Source of the DNA: Sporocytophaga sp.
GTDB taxonomy: Bacteria; Bacteroidota; Bacteroidia; Cytophagales; Cytophagaceae
NCBI GenBank assembly: GCA_024707265.1
Contig: JANQAB010000008.1
Span: 186,001-250,000, forward strand
DNA length: 64,000 nt
Direction: 5' to 3'
A program made the position numbers and the translations under genes. The notes beneath the pieces are model-generated. The model had not been told where the DNA came from, did not search any database, and saw nothing but the letters and a program-made list of their open reading frames with translations. How positions within the stretch are numbered: the first letter of the stretch is position 1; the number at the start of each line of letters is the position of its first letter. Of the stretch, positions 26,362-34,523 are shown piece by piece.

Positions 26362-27078
26362 TTGAAATAATACCAGCCATTGACCTGATCGATGGAAAGT
26401 GTGTAAGACTGGTTCAGGGCGATTTTGATAAAAAAACAGAGTATCATAGCAATCCGCTGGAAGTAGCTAAACGATTTGAGGAAGCCGGAATAAAGAGACT
26501 TCATGTAGTGGATCTTGATGGCGCTCGTCAGAAAAAGGTGGTAAACCATAAGGTACTTGAAGAAATTTGCACCAATACCTCATTGCATGTTGATTTCGGT
26601 GGAGGCATTCAGTCTGATGAAGATATTAAGATAGCTTTTAATGCAGGTGCTAAGCAGGTTACCGGAGGAAGTATTGCCATTAAGAATCCGGATCTTTTCA
26701 AAAGCTGGCTGACAAACTATGGTGGCGAGAAGATTATTCTCGGCGCTGATGTGAAAAAATAAGATGATTGCTGTGAGCGGATGGCAGGAGGTTACGGCTA
26801 CTTCCTTATTTGACTTCACAGAGGAATATGCTGCTTTGGGTGCAAAATATCTGTTCTGCACCGATGTGTCCAAAGATGGATTGCTGGCCGGTCCCTCATT
26901 TGAGCTATACAATGAGATCAGAAATAAATTTCCAGAACTTAAGCTAATTGCAAGCGGCGGAGTAACAACCGTTGAGGATATTGAAAAACTAAATGATATG
27001 GGTGTTTATGCTGCAATCATTGGGAAAGCTTATTACGAAGGAAGAATAAAACTTGAAGACCTAAAGAGGTTTTTATAA
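26358..27078 (+). CDS. hisA: ProFAR isomerase HisA, frameshifted
   Basis: A TIM-barrel isomerase of 239 residues when joined, the exact family size. The first frame has IIPAIDLIDGKCVRLVQGD (catalytic Asp at the first strand), VVDLDGARQKK, and FGGGIQSDED (phosphate-binding). The second has VSGWQE, YLFCTDVSKDGLLAGPS (second catalytic Asp) and LIASGGVTTVEDI. The break is at six A at 26754-26759; removing one base gives ADVKNKMIAVSGWQE, which matches the family. A broken hisA in an otherwise complete pathway would cause histidine auxotrophy, so an error or a slippage site is likely. Confidence 0.9.
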
Positions 27079-27079
27079 G

Positions 27080-27835
27080 ATGCTTACAAAAAGAATTATT
27101 CCTTGTCTTGATGTAAAAGACGGAAAAACTGTAAAAGGTGTAAATTTCGAGAACCTCAGAGATGCAGGAGATCCTGTTGAGCTAGGGCAACTTTACGCTG
27201 AGCAGGGAGCAGATGAATTGGTATTTCTGGATATCACGGCTACGCTTGAAAAAAGAAAGACGCTGGTAGAGCTGGTTAGGCGAGTAGCACAGAATGTAAA
27301 CATTCCATTTACCGTAGGTGGAGGCATTGCAAGTATTGAAGATGTATCAGCCCTGTTGAATGCAGGTGCGGAGAAGGTATCTATCAATTCTTCCGCAGTG
27401 AAGGATCCAGGCCTGATTGACAGGTTAGCTTTGGAGTTTGGTAGTCAGTGTGTGGTTGTTGCTATTGATACAAAGTTATATGAGAATCAGTCAAGGGTGC
27501 ATACTCACGGAGGAAAGAAACCTACAGAGATCGATACCTTTCTTTGGGCTAAAGAAGCCGAAAACAGAGGAGCGGGCGAAATTCTTCTGACTTCAATGGA
27601 TCATGATGGCACCAAAGCAGGATTTGCAGATGAGTTAACTGCAAAACTTTCATCTTCCCTTTCTATTCCGGTTATTGCTTCCGGAGGAGCCGGAACTATG
27701 GAGCACTTTGTAAATATATTCACAGCCGGGAAAGCAGATGCTGCATTGGCAGCAAGTATTTTCCACTTTAAGGAAATATCAGTACCCGAGTTGAAACAAT
27801 ACCTAAAAGATCACAAAATCAATGTCAGAATTTGA
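27080..27835 (+). CDS. hisF: Imidazole glycerol phosphate synthase, cyclase subunit
   Basis: A 251-residue TIM barrel with the two catalytic Asp: IPCLDVKDGKTVKG at the N-terminus and TSMDHDGTKAGF in the second half. VGGGIASIEDV and IASGGAGTMEHF are the two phosphate-binding motifs. It uses ammonia from HisH to convert PRFAR to IGP and AICAR. It begins 1 bp after hisA and overlaps hisIE by 14 bp. Confidence 0.97.
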   Translation: MLTKRIIPCLDVKDGKTVKGVNFENLRDAGDPVELGQLYAEQGADELVFLDITATLEKRKTLVELVRRVAQNVNIPFTVGGGIASIEDVSALLNAGAEKVSINSSAVKDPGLIDRLALEFGSQCVVVAIDTKLYENQSRVHTHGGKKPTEIDTFLWAKEAENRGAGEILLTSMDHDGTKAGFADELTAKLSSSLSIPVIASGGAGTMEHFVNIFTAGKADAALAASIFHFKEISVPELKQYLKDHKINVRI

Positions 27836-28433
27836 GTTAAAGAATGTAGATTTTGGAAAGAATAATGGTCTGGTACCAGCTATTATTCAGGACGAGGTTA
27901 CACAGAAAGTGCTTATGCTGGGTTATATGAACCAGGAAGCTCTTGATAAAACATTAAAAGAAAAGAAAGTTACTTTTTTCAGCAGAACCAAAAACAGACT
28001 TTGGACCAAAGGGGAGACCTCCGGCCATTTTTTGTATTTGAAAAGTATCGCCCTTGATTGTGATCAGGATGCTCTGTTAATTAAAGTTACTCCTGACGGC
28101 CCCACCTGCCATACTGGTACAGATACCTGCTGGAATGAAGAGAATCATGGTAAAATCTATTTCCTTCAACAGTTAAGTAACGTTATCAAAAGCAGGAAAA
28201 ACAATCCAGACGAGAAGTCATATACGAGCTCACTATTTGCCAAAGGTACCAATAAAGTTGCACAAAAGGTTGGAGAAGAAGCTGTTGAATTGGTGATAGA
28301 AGCCATGGATAATAACGATGAATTGTTTAAAAATGAAGCAGCAGATCTGTTGTTCCATCTTCTGGTACTTCTTGAACAAAAGAATATTGGATTGGATGAA
28401 GTGCTGGATGTACTCATTAAAAGACATAGATAA
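27822..28433 (+). CDS. hisI: Bifunctional PR-AMP cyclohydrolase / PR-ATP pyrophosphohydrolase
   Basis: A 203-residue fusion (HisIE). Residues 1-115 are HisI: LMLGYMNQEALDKTL, FFSRTKNRLWTKGETSG, DCDQDALL (metal Asp) and GPTCHTGTDTCW (Zn cysteines). Residues ~120-203 are HisE: YTSSLFAKGTNKVAQKVGEEA and an EAADLLFHLLVLL helix of the MazG-like fold. It performs steps 2 and 3 of the pathway and ends the his operon. Confidence 0.97.
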   Translation: MSEFELKNVDFGKNNGLVPAIIQDEVTQKVLMLGYMNQEALDKTLKEKKVTFFSRTKNRLWTKGETSGHFLYLKSIALDCDQDALLIKVTPDGPTCHTGTDTCWNEENHGKIYFLQQLSNVIKSRKNNPDEKSYTSSLFAKGTNKVAQKVGEEAVELVIEAMDNNDELFKNEAADLLFHLLVLLEQKNIGLDEVLDVLIKRHR

Positions 28434-28456
28434 AAAGTCTGAATTAATAGATACAT

Positions 28457-28498
28457 AAAAGTCCCGACAAAGATCTTGATACCTTGTCGGGACTTTTT
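28457..28498. terminator. Bidirectional terminator between hisIE and pstB
   Basis: Perfect 14-bp arms AAAAGTCCCGACAA / TTGTCGGGACTTTT (28457-28470, 28484-28497) between convergent genes; it overlaps the pstB stop codon. Confidence 0.85.
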
Positions 28499-29309
28499 AG
28501 CTTATTATACCTTTAATATAATCTGAAGTCCTTTTATCTTTCGGATTATCCAGCACCTGATGGGCAGGACCATGTTCTATAATTTCACCAAGATACATAA
28601 ATATTATATAGTCTGCTATGCGTATAGCTTGTCTGAGTATGTGAGTTACCATCACAATGGTATACTTGTTTTTAAACTCCACAAATTTTTTTTCAATGTG
28701 AGCACTTGAAATGGGATCCAATGCTGATGTTGGTTCGTCTCCCAGAATAATTTCCGGTTTTACTGCCAGACCTCTCGCAAGACAAAGCCTTTGTTGTTGG
28801 CCTATGGACAGTCCTGAAGCGGGAGTGTTCAGCCTGTCCATTACTTCGTCCCATAGACTCGCCTCTCTAAGGTAATATTCAACTATCTGGTTTAGTTCCG
28901 ACTTTTTCCTTATACCATGTATTCTAGGGCCATATGCTACATTGTCATAAATTGACATGGGTAAAGGATAAGGTCTTTGAGACAAAAGTCCCATTTTTTT
29001 TCTTATCTTAATCACGTCGGCGTGAGGGTCAAATATGTCTTCTCCATTTAACATTACTTTACCTGTCACTTTAGTTCCGTCAATGGAATCAATCAAACGG
29101 TTAAAGCATTTAAGTAAAGTTGTTTTTCCGCATCCTGAGGGACCGATAATTGCCGTGATTTTTTTTGCTGGTAGGGTTATGTTAATATCCTTAAGAGCTT
29201 GTCTGTCTCCATAGTAAACATTTAGCCCTTCCACACAGATATTACCTTCGTCACAAACTTCAGTCATTAGCGGAACTAATATTTCAGTTTCCTTTTTCAT
29301 CTGTTTCAA
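28497..29309 (-). CDS. pstB: Phosphate ABC transporter ATP-binding protein
   Basis: A 270-residue ABC ATPase driving phosphate import. Walker A is GPSGCGKTT near residue 57, the signature is GLSIGQQQR, and Walker B is ILGDEPTSALDP; the H-loop is in MVTHIL. Two Cys before the core (VCDEGNICVEG) are not typical. It is the last gene of the minus-strand pstC-A-B unit. A terminator follows at once, so there is no phoU downstream as would be usual. Confidence 0.96.
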   Translation of the reverse strand: MKQMKKETEILVPLMTEVCDEGNICVEGLNVYYGDRQALKDINITLPAKKITAIIGPSGCGKTTLLKCFNRLIDSIDGTKVTGKVMLNGEDIFDPHADVIKIRKKMGLLSQRPYPLPMSIYDNVAYGPRIHGIRKKSELNQIVEYYLREASLWDEVMDRLNTPASGLSIGQQQRLCLARGLAVKPEIILGDEPTSALDPISSAHIEKKFVEFKNKYTIVMVTHILRQAIRIADYIIFMYLGEIIEHGPAHQVLDNPKDKRTSDYIKGIIS

Positions 29310-29312
29310 GTT

Positions 29313-30191
29313 TTAAACTAAACTTTTATGTTTAGTGAATTTCTTTGTAGCTATTCGGGATAAGATACTTATAAGAAGGATTATGACAGTCAGAACCAGT
29401 GCCGAAGCATAGGCTCTGTCCTGAACTTCCGGGATAGGGGTGCTCAACTGAAAGAAAATGGCCAGCGGCAGGTTTGCTGCAGGTTGCATTAACGAAGTTG
29501 GGATTCTATCCGTAAATCCTGAAGTAAATAATACTGAAGCAGCGTCACCGATACTTCTACCAAAAGAGATTAAGACAGCAGTGAGTATTCCGGGTAAAAC
29601 CTGTTTGCTTACCACTTTTATAGATGTTTCAATTTTGGTGGCACCAAGGGAATAAGAAGCATCTATTAAGCCTTTTGGCACGGTCATTATAACTTCATCC
29701 ATAGCTCTTACCATTATTGGTATAACCATTAAAGTAAGTGTAATAATTCCTGCTAGTAAGGAAGCTTTTAATCCAATTAAAAGCATAATTGCAAATCCAA
29801 ATGCTCCATATACGATGGAAGGGATTCCCCATAAAACATCCAGGCATAACCTTGTGAAATCTGCGAATTGGGATGTTTTGGTTCTGTATACATTTAAATA
29901 TAGGGCAACAGGCAGACTTATAAACAAGCCCAGAATTGTTGAACCTCCGGCGAGGTATAAAGACCCTACAATCGCATTTAAAATACCTCCGCCTTTTCCA
30001 AGAAAGAACCCACCTTTAGGTGTTTGAGTGATCATTGCCCAGGATAAGGATGGCAAACCTTTCTGAAGGATGCTGTAAATGATTAAAAACAGACTTACCA
30101 ATACGAGTAAGGTAGAGGTCTTCATCAATACTTTAAAAATCCCTTCTTCTACTTTGTTTATGTTCATAGTCTTATGCAATTTTTCTTTCAA
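29313..30191 (-). CDS. pstA: Phosphate ABC transporter permease PstA
   Basis: A 292-residue inner-membrane permease with six hydrophobic segments and the EAA-like loop DASYSLGATKIETSIKVV. The N-terminal segment (TLLVLVSLFLIIYSILQKG) and GGILNAIVGSLYLAGG match PstA. It is 3 bp upstream of pstB and overlaps pstC by 20 bp. Partner of PstC in the membrane channel. Confidence 0.94.
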   Translation of the reverse strand: MKEKLHKTMNINKVEEGIFKVLMKTSTLLVLVSLFLIIYSILQKGLPSLSWAMITQTPKGGFFLGKGGGILNAIVGSLYLAGGSTILGLFISLPVALYLNVYRTKTSQFADFTRLCLDVLWGIPSIVYGAFGFAIMLLIGLKASLLAGIITLTLMVIPIMVRAMDEVIMTVPKGLIDASYSLGATKIETSIKVVSKQVLPGILTAVLISFGRSIGDAASVLFTSGFTDRIPTSLMQPAANLPLAIFFQLSTPIPEVQDRAYASALVLTVIILLISILSRIATKKFTKHKSLV

Positions 30192-31080
30192 TGTTTTTTA
30201 AAATTCTTCTGGATATAAAATTGAAAACCAGTACGATCACAAACAGAATGAGGGATGCTAGCATTAATGCTGAATCGTAAAGCGGAATGGACATCATTTC
30301 TCCATAATTATTAGCTATTAATGCGGTAATCGGATAACCCGGATCTAAGGGGCTGATAGGGATCATAATCACATTTCCTACAACCATTAATACTGCTAGT
30401 GTCTCCCCAAAAGCTCTGGAAAGTCCCAGAACAATCGCAGAAATTACTCCTGGCGCGGCTTTTCTAAGAATTACCAATTTTACTGTTTGCCATTTGGTAG
30501 CCCCTACAGAAAGCGATGCATTTTTAAGATCTTCCGGAATTGTTTCAAAAACTTCAAGAAGAACGTGAATAATGATTGGAAAAATCATTATGGAAAGAAC
30601 TATCCCCCCCGTGAGAATGGTGTATCCGGAAGAGGTAGTTCCGAAAGCCGGAGCTATATAATCTCTTACCAAGGGGACTACTTCAATAATTCCCCAGATG
30701 CCGAAGATTACAGAAGGGATACCTGCTAATATATCTATTAAGGGGTTTACAAAGGCTATAACCCTTTTATCGGCATATTCCGAAAGATATATCGCAGTGA
30801 GAAGGCAAAGTGGTACTGAGATGACAACAGCAACGATAGTTACATAAAGTGTACTGATAATAAATGGAAGCAGACCAAATTTCATTTTTAAAGGCTGCCA
30901 TTCTGTAGAAAAAAATAAATTCCCGAACGAAGTTTCTTTTAAAATTGGTACAGATTTGTAAATAAGTCCGATTAATATCAAGAACAGGAGTGCGATTGAA
31001 AAGTAAGTAAGACCTTTCATTGACCAGAAACTAAGCTTCTCAACCCAGAGTCGCCTATGATATAAGTCTGTTTTTCCCAA
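30172..31080 (-). CDS. pstC: Phosphate ABC transporter permease PstC
   Basis: A 302-residue six-TM permease with the EAA loop NASLSVGATKWQTVKLV and the PstC-typical GIPSVIFGIWG and GGIVLSIMIFPIII segments. SRAFGETLAVLMVVGN near the end is conserved in PstC. First gene of the permease/ATPase unit; pstS lies upstream but separated by a terminator and ~390 bp. Confidence 0.94.
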   Translation of the reverse strand: MGKTDLYHRRLWVEKLSFWSMKGLTYFSIALLFLILIGLIYKSVPILKETSFGNLFFSTEWQPLKMKFGLLPFIISTLYVTIVAVVISVPLCLLTAIYLSEYADKRVIAFVNPLIDILAGIPSVIFGIWGIIEVVPLVRDYIAPAFGTTSSGYTILTGGIVLSIMIFPIIIHVLLEVFETIPEDLKNASLSVGATKWQTVKLVILRKAAPGVISAIVLGLSRAFGETLAVLMVVGNVIMIPISPLDPGYPITALIANNYGEMMSIPLYDSALMLASLILFVIVLVFNFISRRILKNIERKIA

Positions 31081-31470
31081 GATTTCCCCCCTTTGGTAGA
31101 ATGATTTAGTTTAACCCAATGATTTAAACTTATTTACTTTTCAGGGGAGATAAAGTTTGTCAGCAGATAAAAAATTTAAACAGAATGAAGAATAAGTATT
31201 ACAGTTGAAAAAAAAACGGACCTAAAGGCTCAGCTCAGGTATGTCGTAGAGAGTTTTTACATAAGTAATATGAAATTTCAGCTCATGACCAGTAGAGAAG
31301 TGAGGACTGGAATTCGCAAGGAAAAGCTCTTCAATTGAACTTATTATTTTCCACTATTATTTCATGTTAATTTTAAAAAGTCGGTTGTGAGGAGATGAAC
31401 CTAATAAAGATGAAAAAAATGAATGCCTGACCTTTAGAGATAAAAGTCAGGCAAAATATTACCTTATGAT
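31081..31470. other. Intergenic region between pstC and pstS
   Basis: About 390 bp without a gene. It contains the pstS terminator at 31424-31453; the rest should hold the pstCAB promoter on the minus strand, but no clear TAnnTTTG box is seen. Confidence 0.45.
31424..31453 (-). terminator. Hairpin downstream of pstS
   Basis: TGCCTGAC / GTCAGGCA arms flank a 14-nt loop directly after the pstS stop, with an A/T-rich flank on the minus-strand side. It would separate or attenuate pstS from pstCAB. Confidence 0.65.
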
Positions 31471-32395
31471 TTACTTTAGTTTTTTTAGCTCTTCCTCGAG
31501 TTGATCTTTGGATAGATTCACATATCCTGCTTCTTTTACAAATTGCTGCCCGTCGGTTAATACCCAGTTTAAAAAAGTCTTTATAGTTTGGGAAGTTGGC
31601 TCCCCTTTAGTTACAAAATATAGTGGACGGGCAGGAGGGTGAGGAAAAATTCCTTTGGATATTCCCTCCATAAGTTGATTTAAAGTGCCATAAAAGTTTT
31701 CTTCCGGAGTGATTTTGCCATTTCCGTCAATATCGATCGGGATGACGGCAATACCTGGAGAAGTTTTCCCGGTATTTTTATCATATACATATGCGATGTT
31801 GTTAAAACCGATTGCAAACTTATCTTGTTTGACTACCTGGGCGAGGCCTGGGTCTCCGAAAACTCCGACCCCTTTCAGGTCTTCCTGTTTTTTTCCTAGA
31901 TATTTTGCCCAGGTTTCGGGTGCGCCTGCGGCATCGGAACGTGTATAAACTTTAATAGGATCAGTGGAAGTTGTTCCTAATGCATCGCCCCATGTTTTTA
32001 ATTTTTCTGTGATCCAGATATTCTGAAAGTTCTCTTTTGTTAATCCCTTTTTTTGTACTTCAGCAATATTGGGATTCTTATCATTGATAGTTGGAATGAC
32101 AGCATCTATGGTTACGGCAATGCCGAAAGCCCCTTGATCAAGTTCCACAGGATTAATCTCTCTGGAAACCATTCCTAAATCAACACTGCCAGAAATGACA
32201 TCAGCCATACCTTTGCCAGCTCCACCCGCTGTGATGTCAATTTCAACTTCAGGATGGATTTTATTATATTCTTCAGCCCATTTTACAGCAAGAGGGTATA
32301 AAGCAAATGCTCCCGAAATAGTTATATTATTTTCATCGTCTCCACAAGACGAAAAAAAGTGAAACAATGATTATAAATAAAAATGTCCTCTTCAT
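31471..32395 (-). CDS. pstS: Phosphate-binding lipoprotein PstS, frameshifted in the signal peptide
   Basis: The periplasmic phosphate receptor, ~307 residues. The mature part is complete: SGAFALYPLAVKWAEEY, TAGGAGKGMADV, SGSVDLGMVSREI, the phosphate-binding TRSDAAGAPETW. The ATG at 32393-32395 begins MKRTFLFIIIVSLF but the frame is lost at seven A (+ strand) at 32352-32358; dropping one base gives SLFSSCGDDEN, a proper lipobox with Cys as acylation site. A shorter TTG-started frame lacks a signal and would leave the protein in the cytoplasm, so the repaired reading is preferred. Confidence 0.88.
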
Positions 32396-33145
32396 ATTAT
32401 TTAAGTTTATAAGGATTGGTTATTGAAATTAATGAATACCTGAATTAATTCCGATTAAATTTTAACCATCCTCTATCTTTAATAAATAAGTTATTTTTTT
32501 GTTCAGCCTTATTTCATCCTATCTGATCTACCAATTTGTTATTTCTTTAAAAAGTTATTTATCAGTTTACCTGTGTAAACATGTGTTTTTTTTCAAAATG
32601 GCTTATTGTTACAAATGTAATTTTAAAATAACAGATTAGTTTAATTATATTTTTACAATTGTATAAAGATGTAAATAAGCAATAAATACTTATCATGTTA
32701 TATTGTTTACAATAATAAATAGCTCTTAAAATATAATTAAACTAATTACTAAATAAATTAGTGATATGGTTTTATTGTTGACTATTTAACTTATTTTCAA
32801 TTTACAAGTGTAAAGTAGCTTAATTTTTACTTTAAGTTTTTGTTGTTGTTTAAATTGGATTGTCACGTTTTATAACAGGGTATTGATAGACAGTTTATAA
32901 AATTTAATTTCCCAGCTATTTGGGTTTTATGTTTGAAAAATCATATTGTTATAGATGTAAACTGAGTGAGTTTACATTTGTATTGTCTGTAAAGTTTATA
33001 AATGTTAACAGGCTTTATTTAGAACTTATTTAAAAGAAAAATACAATTGTAAAAGGGGGAGTATTTTGGGGGAGTTTAACAATGGGGATTCGTGAAGCGT
33101 TCATAAAATAGGTACGAAATTGCCCATTGTCTAAATGAACCAGAG
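32396..33145. promoter_or_regulatory. Gene-free AT-rich region with six TTTACA..TGTAAA-type palindromes
   Basis: About 750 bp with no reading frame, between divergent pstS and the membrane-protein operon. Palindromes: GTTTACCTGTGTAAAC (32565-32580), TTACAAATGTAA (32609-32620), TACAATTGTA (32654-32663), TTTACAAGTGTAAA (32801-32814), ATGTAAACT-N5-AGTTTACAT (32955-32977) and TACAATTGTA (33042-33051). All share TTACA/TGTAA half sites. The first three have centres 42 and 44 bp apart. They look like repeated operators for one dimeric regulator; phosphate control is a possible reading given pstS, but not shown. Confidence 0.5.
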
Positions 33146-33484
33146 ATGAAATATATATTCAAACTTTTGATATCTGCAGCCATTATTCTAGGAGCTGCAT
33201 TTCTGTTGCCGGGAATTTTGATTAAAAGTTTCGGAGTAGCGTTGCTGGTAATGTTTGTTCTGTCGATCTTAAATGTAGTCCTTCGTCCAGTTTTAATTCT
33301 ATTAACAATACCGGTAACAATACTTACTTTAGGCCTATTTTTACTGGTAATTAATGCAGTAATAATCCTATTGACAGATTGGATGATTGATGGATTTGAG
33401 GTAAGGAATTTCTGGTGGGCTCTTTTATTTAGTTTGATAGTGTCGTTGGTCAATTATATAGCGGACCTCATAATCGGGGATTAA
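33146..33484 (+). CDS. Phage-holin-family-4-like (PF04020/YvlD) membrane protein
   Basis: A 112-residue protein of four hydrophobic segments. LNVVLRPVLILLTIPVTILTLGLF and the end segment WWALLFSLIVSLVNYIADL are the hallmarks of the YvlD/PF04020 family. Despite the family name these are chromosomal envelope proteins of unknown role, not lysis proteins. First gene of a compact unit with the rhomboid 3 bp downstream. Confidence 0.88.
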   Translation: MKYIFKLLISAAIILGAAFLLPGILIKSFGVALLVMFVLSILNVVLRPVLILLTIPVTILTLGLFLLVINAVIILLTDWMIDGFEVRNFWWALLFSLIVSLVNYIADLIIGD

Positions 33485-33487
33485 TTC

Positions 33488-34129
33488 ATGGAAGTTGAAA
33501 GAAGAAGTTTTTATCAGAGTTTTCTGTTTCCTTTTATTTACTTAATAGTACTTTGGGGAGTTAAGGTGTTTGAACTCAGATATGGATATGATCTGAGTAG
33601 ATTTGGTATTTTTCCAAGAACGTTTATGGGACTGACCGGGGTGGCATTTGCTCCCTTAATACATGGAGATTTTAATCATTTGATCTCAAATACGTTTCCA
33701 TTGCTCATTTTGGGAATAGCGATGTTTTACTTTTACAGGACTATAGCATTTGAAATTTTCCTCTGGATTTATTTCCTTCCCAATATCTGGGTGTGGATTT
33801 CTGCAGTTGGCCAAGGGTATCATATCGGATCCAGCGGTATCATTTATGGAGCGGTCAGTTTCCTTTTTTTCAGTGGAATTTTCCGTAAAAATCAAAAATC
33901 AATGATTCTCTCCTTGATTATTATTTTCATCTATGGTAGTTTGGTTTGGGGAATTTTTCCCTTTACAAGAGGTGTTTCCTGGGAGACTCATTTTTTCGGA
34001 AGCTTATCTGGTGGTTTGGCAGCCTATTTTTACAGAAAAACAGGAGAAGAATATCTGAAAAGTAAGGAGAAGGAACCAGAAGGCCACGGTAATGATTCTT
34101 TAATTGGGGGAGAGCATAATGAAAGTTAA
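33488..34129 (+). CDS. Rhomboid-family intramembrane serine protease
   Basis: A 213-residue six-TM protein. The catalytic Ser S116 is in the GSSG motif, the catalytic His H168 in ETHFFG followed by SLSGGLAAYF (GxxxG-like helix), and HGDFNHLISN near residue 60 is the H-x-x-x-N segment on TM2. It should cleave membrane proteins within or near the bilayer. A ~30-residue charged C-terminal tail follows the last TM. It overlaps the next gene by 11 bp. Confidence 0.93.
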   Translation: MEVERRSFYQSFLFPFIYLIVLWGVKVFELRYGYDLSRFGIFPRTFMGLTGVAFAPLIHGDFNHLISNTFPLLILGIAMFYFYRTIAFEIFLWIYFLPNIWVWISAVGQGYHIGSSGIIYGAVSFLFFSGIFRKNQKSMILSLIIIFIYGSLVWGIFPFTRGVSWETHFFGSLSGGLAAYFYRKTGEEYLKSKEKEPEGHGNDSLIGGEHNES

Positions 34130-34427
34130 AATAAAAGAAAACTCATTAATAGCGAAAATGGCTGCCTGGTACATGGGATCAAAAAATATAGCTATTGTGT
34201 TTGGGAGAACCATTCATTTGCATGGTGTCAACAGAAATGAGTTTATGGCAGTGGAACAATGGGTGAATCATGAACTTGTGCATGTAAGACAGTATCATCG
34301 CTATGGTTTTATAACCTTTCTTGTCATCTATGCAATTGAAAGTATGAGAAAGGGATATTATAATAACAGGTTTGAGGTTGAGGCAAGAATTGGAGAAACT
34401 ACAGGAGAAAAAATAACCATTCATTAA
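34119..34427 (+). CDS. Small HExxH (DUF4157-like) putative metalloprotease-fold protein
   Basis: A 102-residue protein from the ATG at 34119; a TTG 15 bp upstream is a less likely start. HELVHVRQYHRYG contains the HExxH zinc-binding motif, and NNRFEVEARIGE after a hydrophobic helix supplies a possible third ligand, as in the DUF4157/eCIS-core-like gluzincin remnants. It is at the end of an operon with a rhomboid protease. Proteolytic activity is unproven; a structural or Zn-binding role is equally possible. Confidence 0.65.
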   Translation: MKVKIKENSLIAKMAAWYMGSKNIAIVFGRTIHLHGVNRNEFMAVEQWVNHELVHVRQYHRYGFITFLVIYAIESMRKGYYNNRFEVEARIGETTGEKITIH

Positions 34428-34446
34428 AGATTTAATGAATGGTTAT
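34413..34446 (+). terminator. Perfect inverted repeat at the end of the rhomboid operon
   Basis: 15-bp arms ATAACCATTCATTAA / TTAATGAATGGTTAT with a 4-nt loop, overlapping the stop codon. AT-rich and without a strong T tail, so a weak terminator or RNA stabiliser. Confidence 0.55.
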
Positions 34447-34523
34447 GAATGCCAATTGATTAAGTCGTGTTAATCTTTTCCCTTATTCAGTCTGCTGATA
34501 ACAGATGTTGTTTTTAATATAGC

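Noticed and set aside
26754..26763. Programmed frameshift signal in hisA
   Set aside because: No stimulatory hairpin or pseudoknot is seen, and the same +1 defect is in eight other unrelated genes, so a technical cause is more likely.
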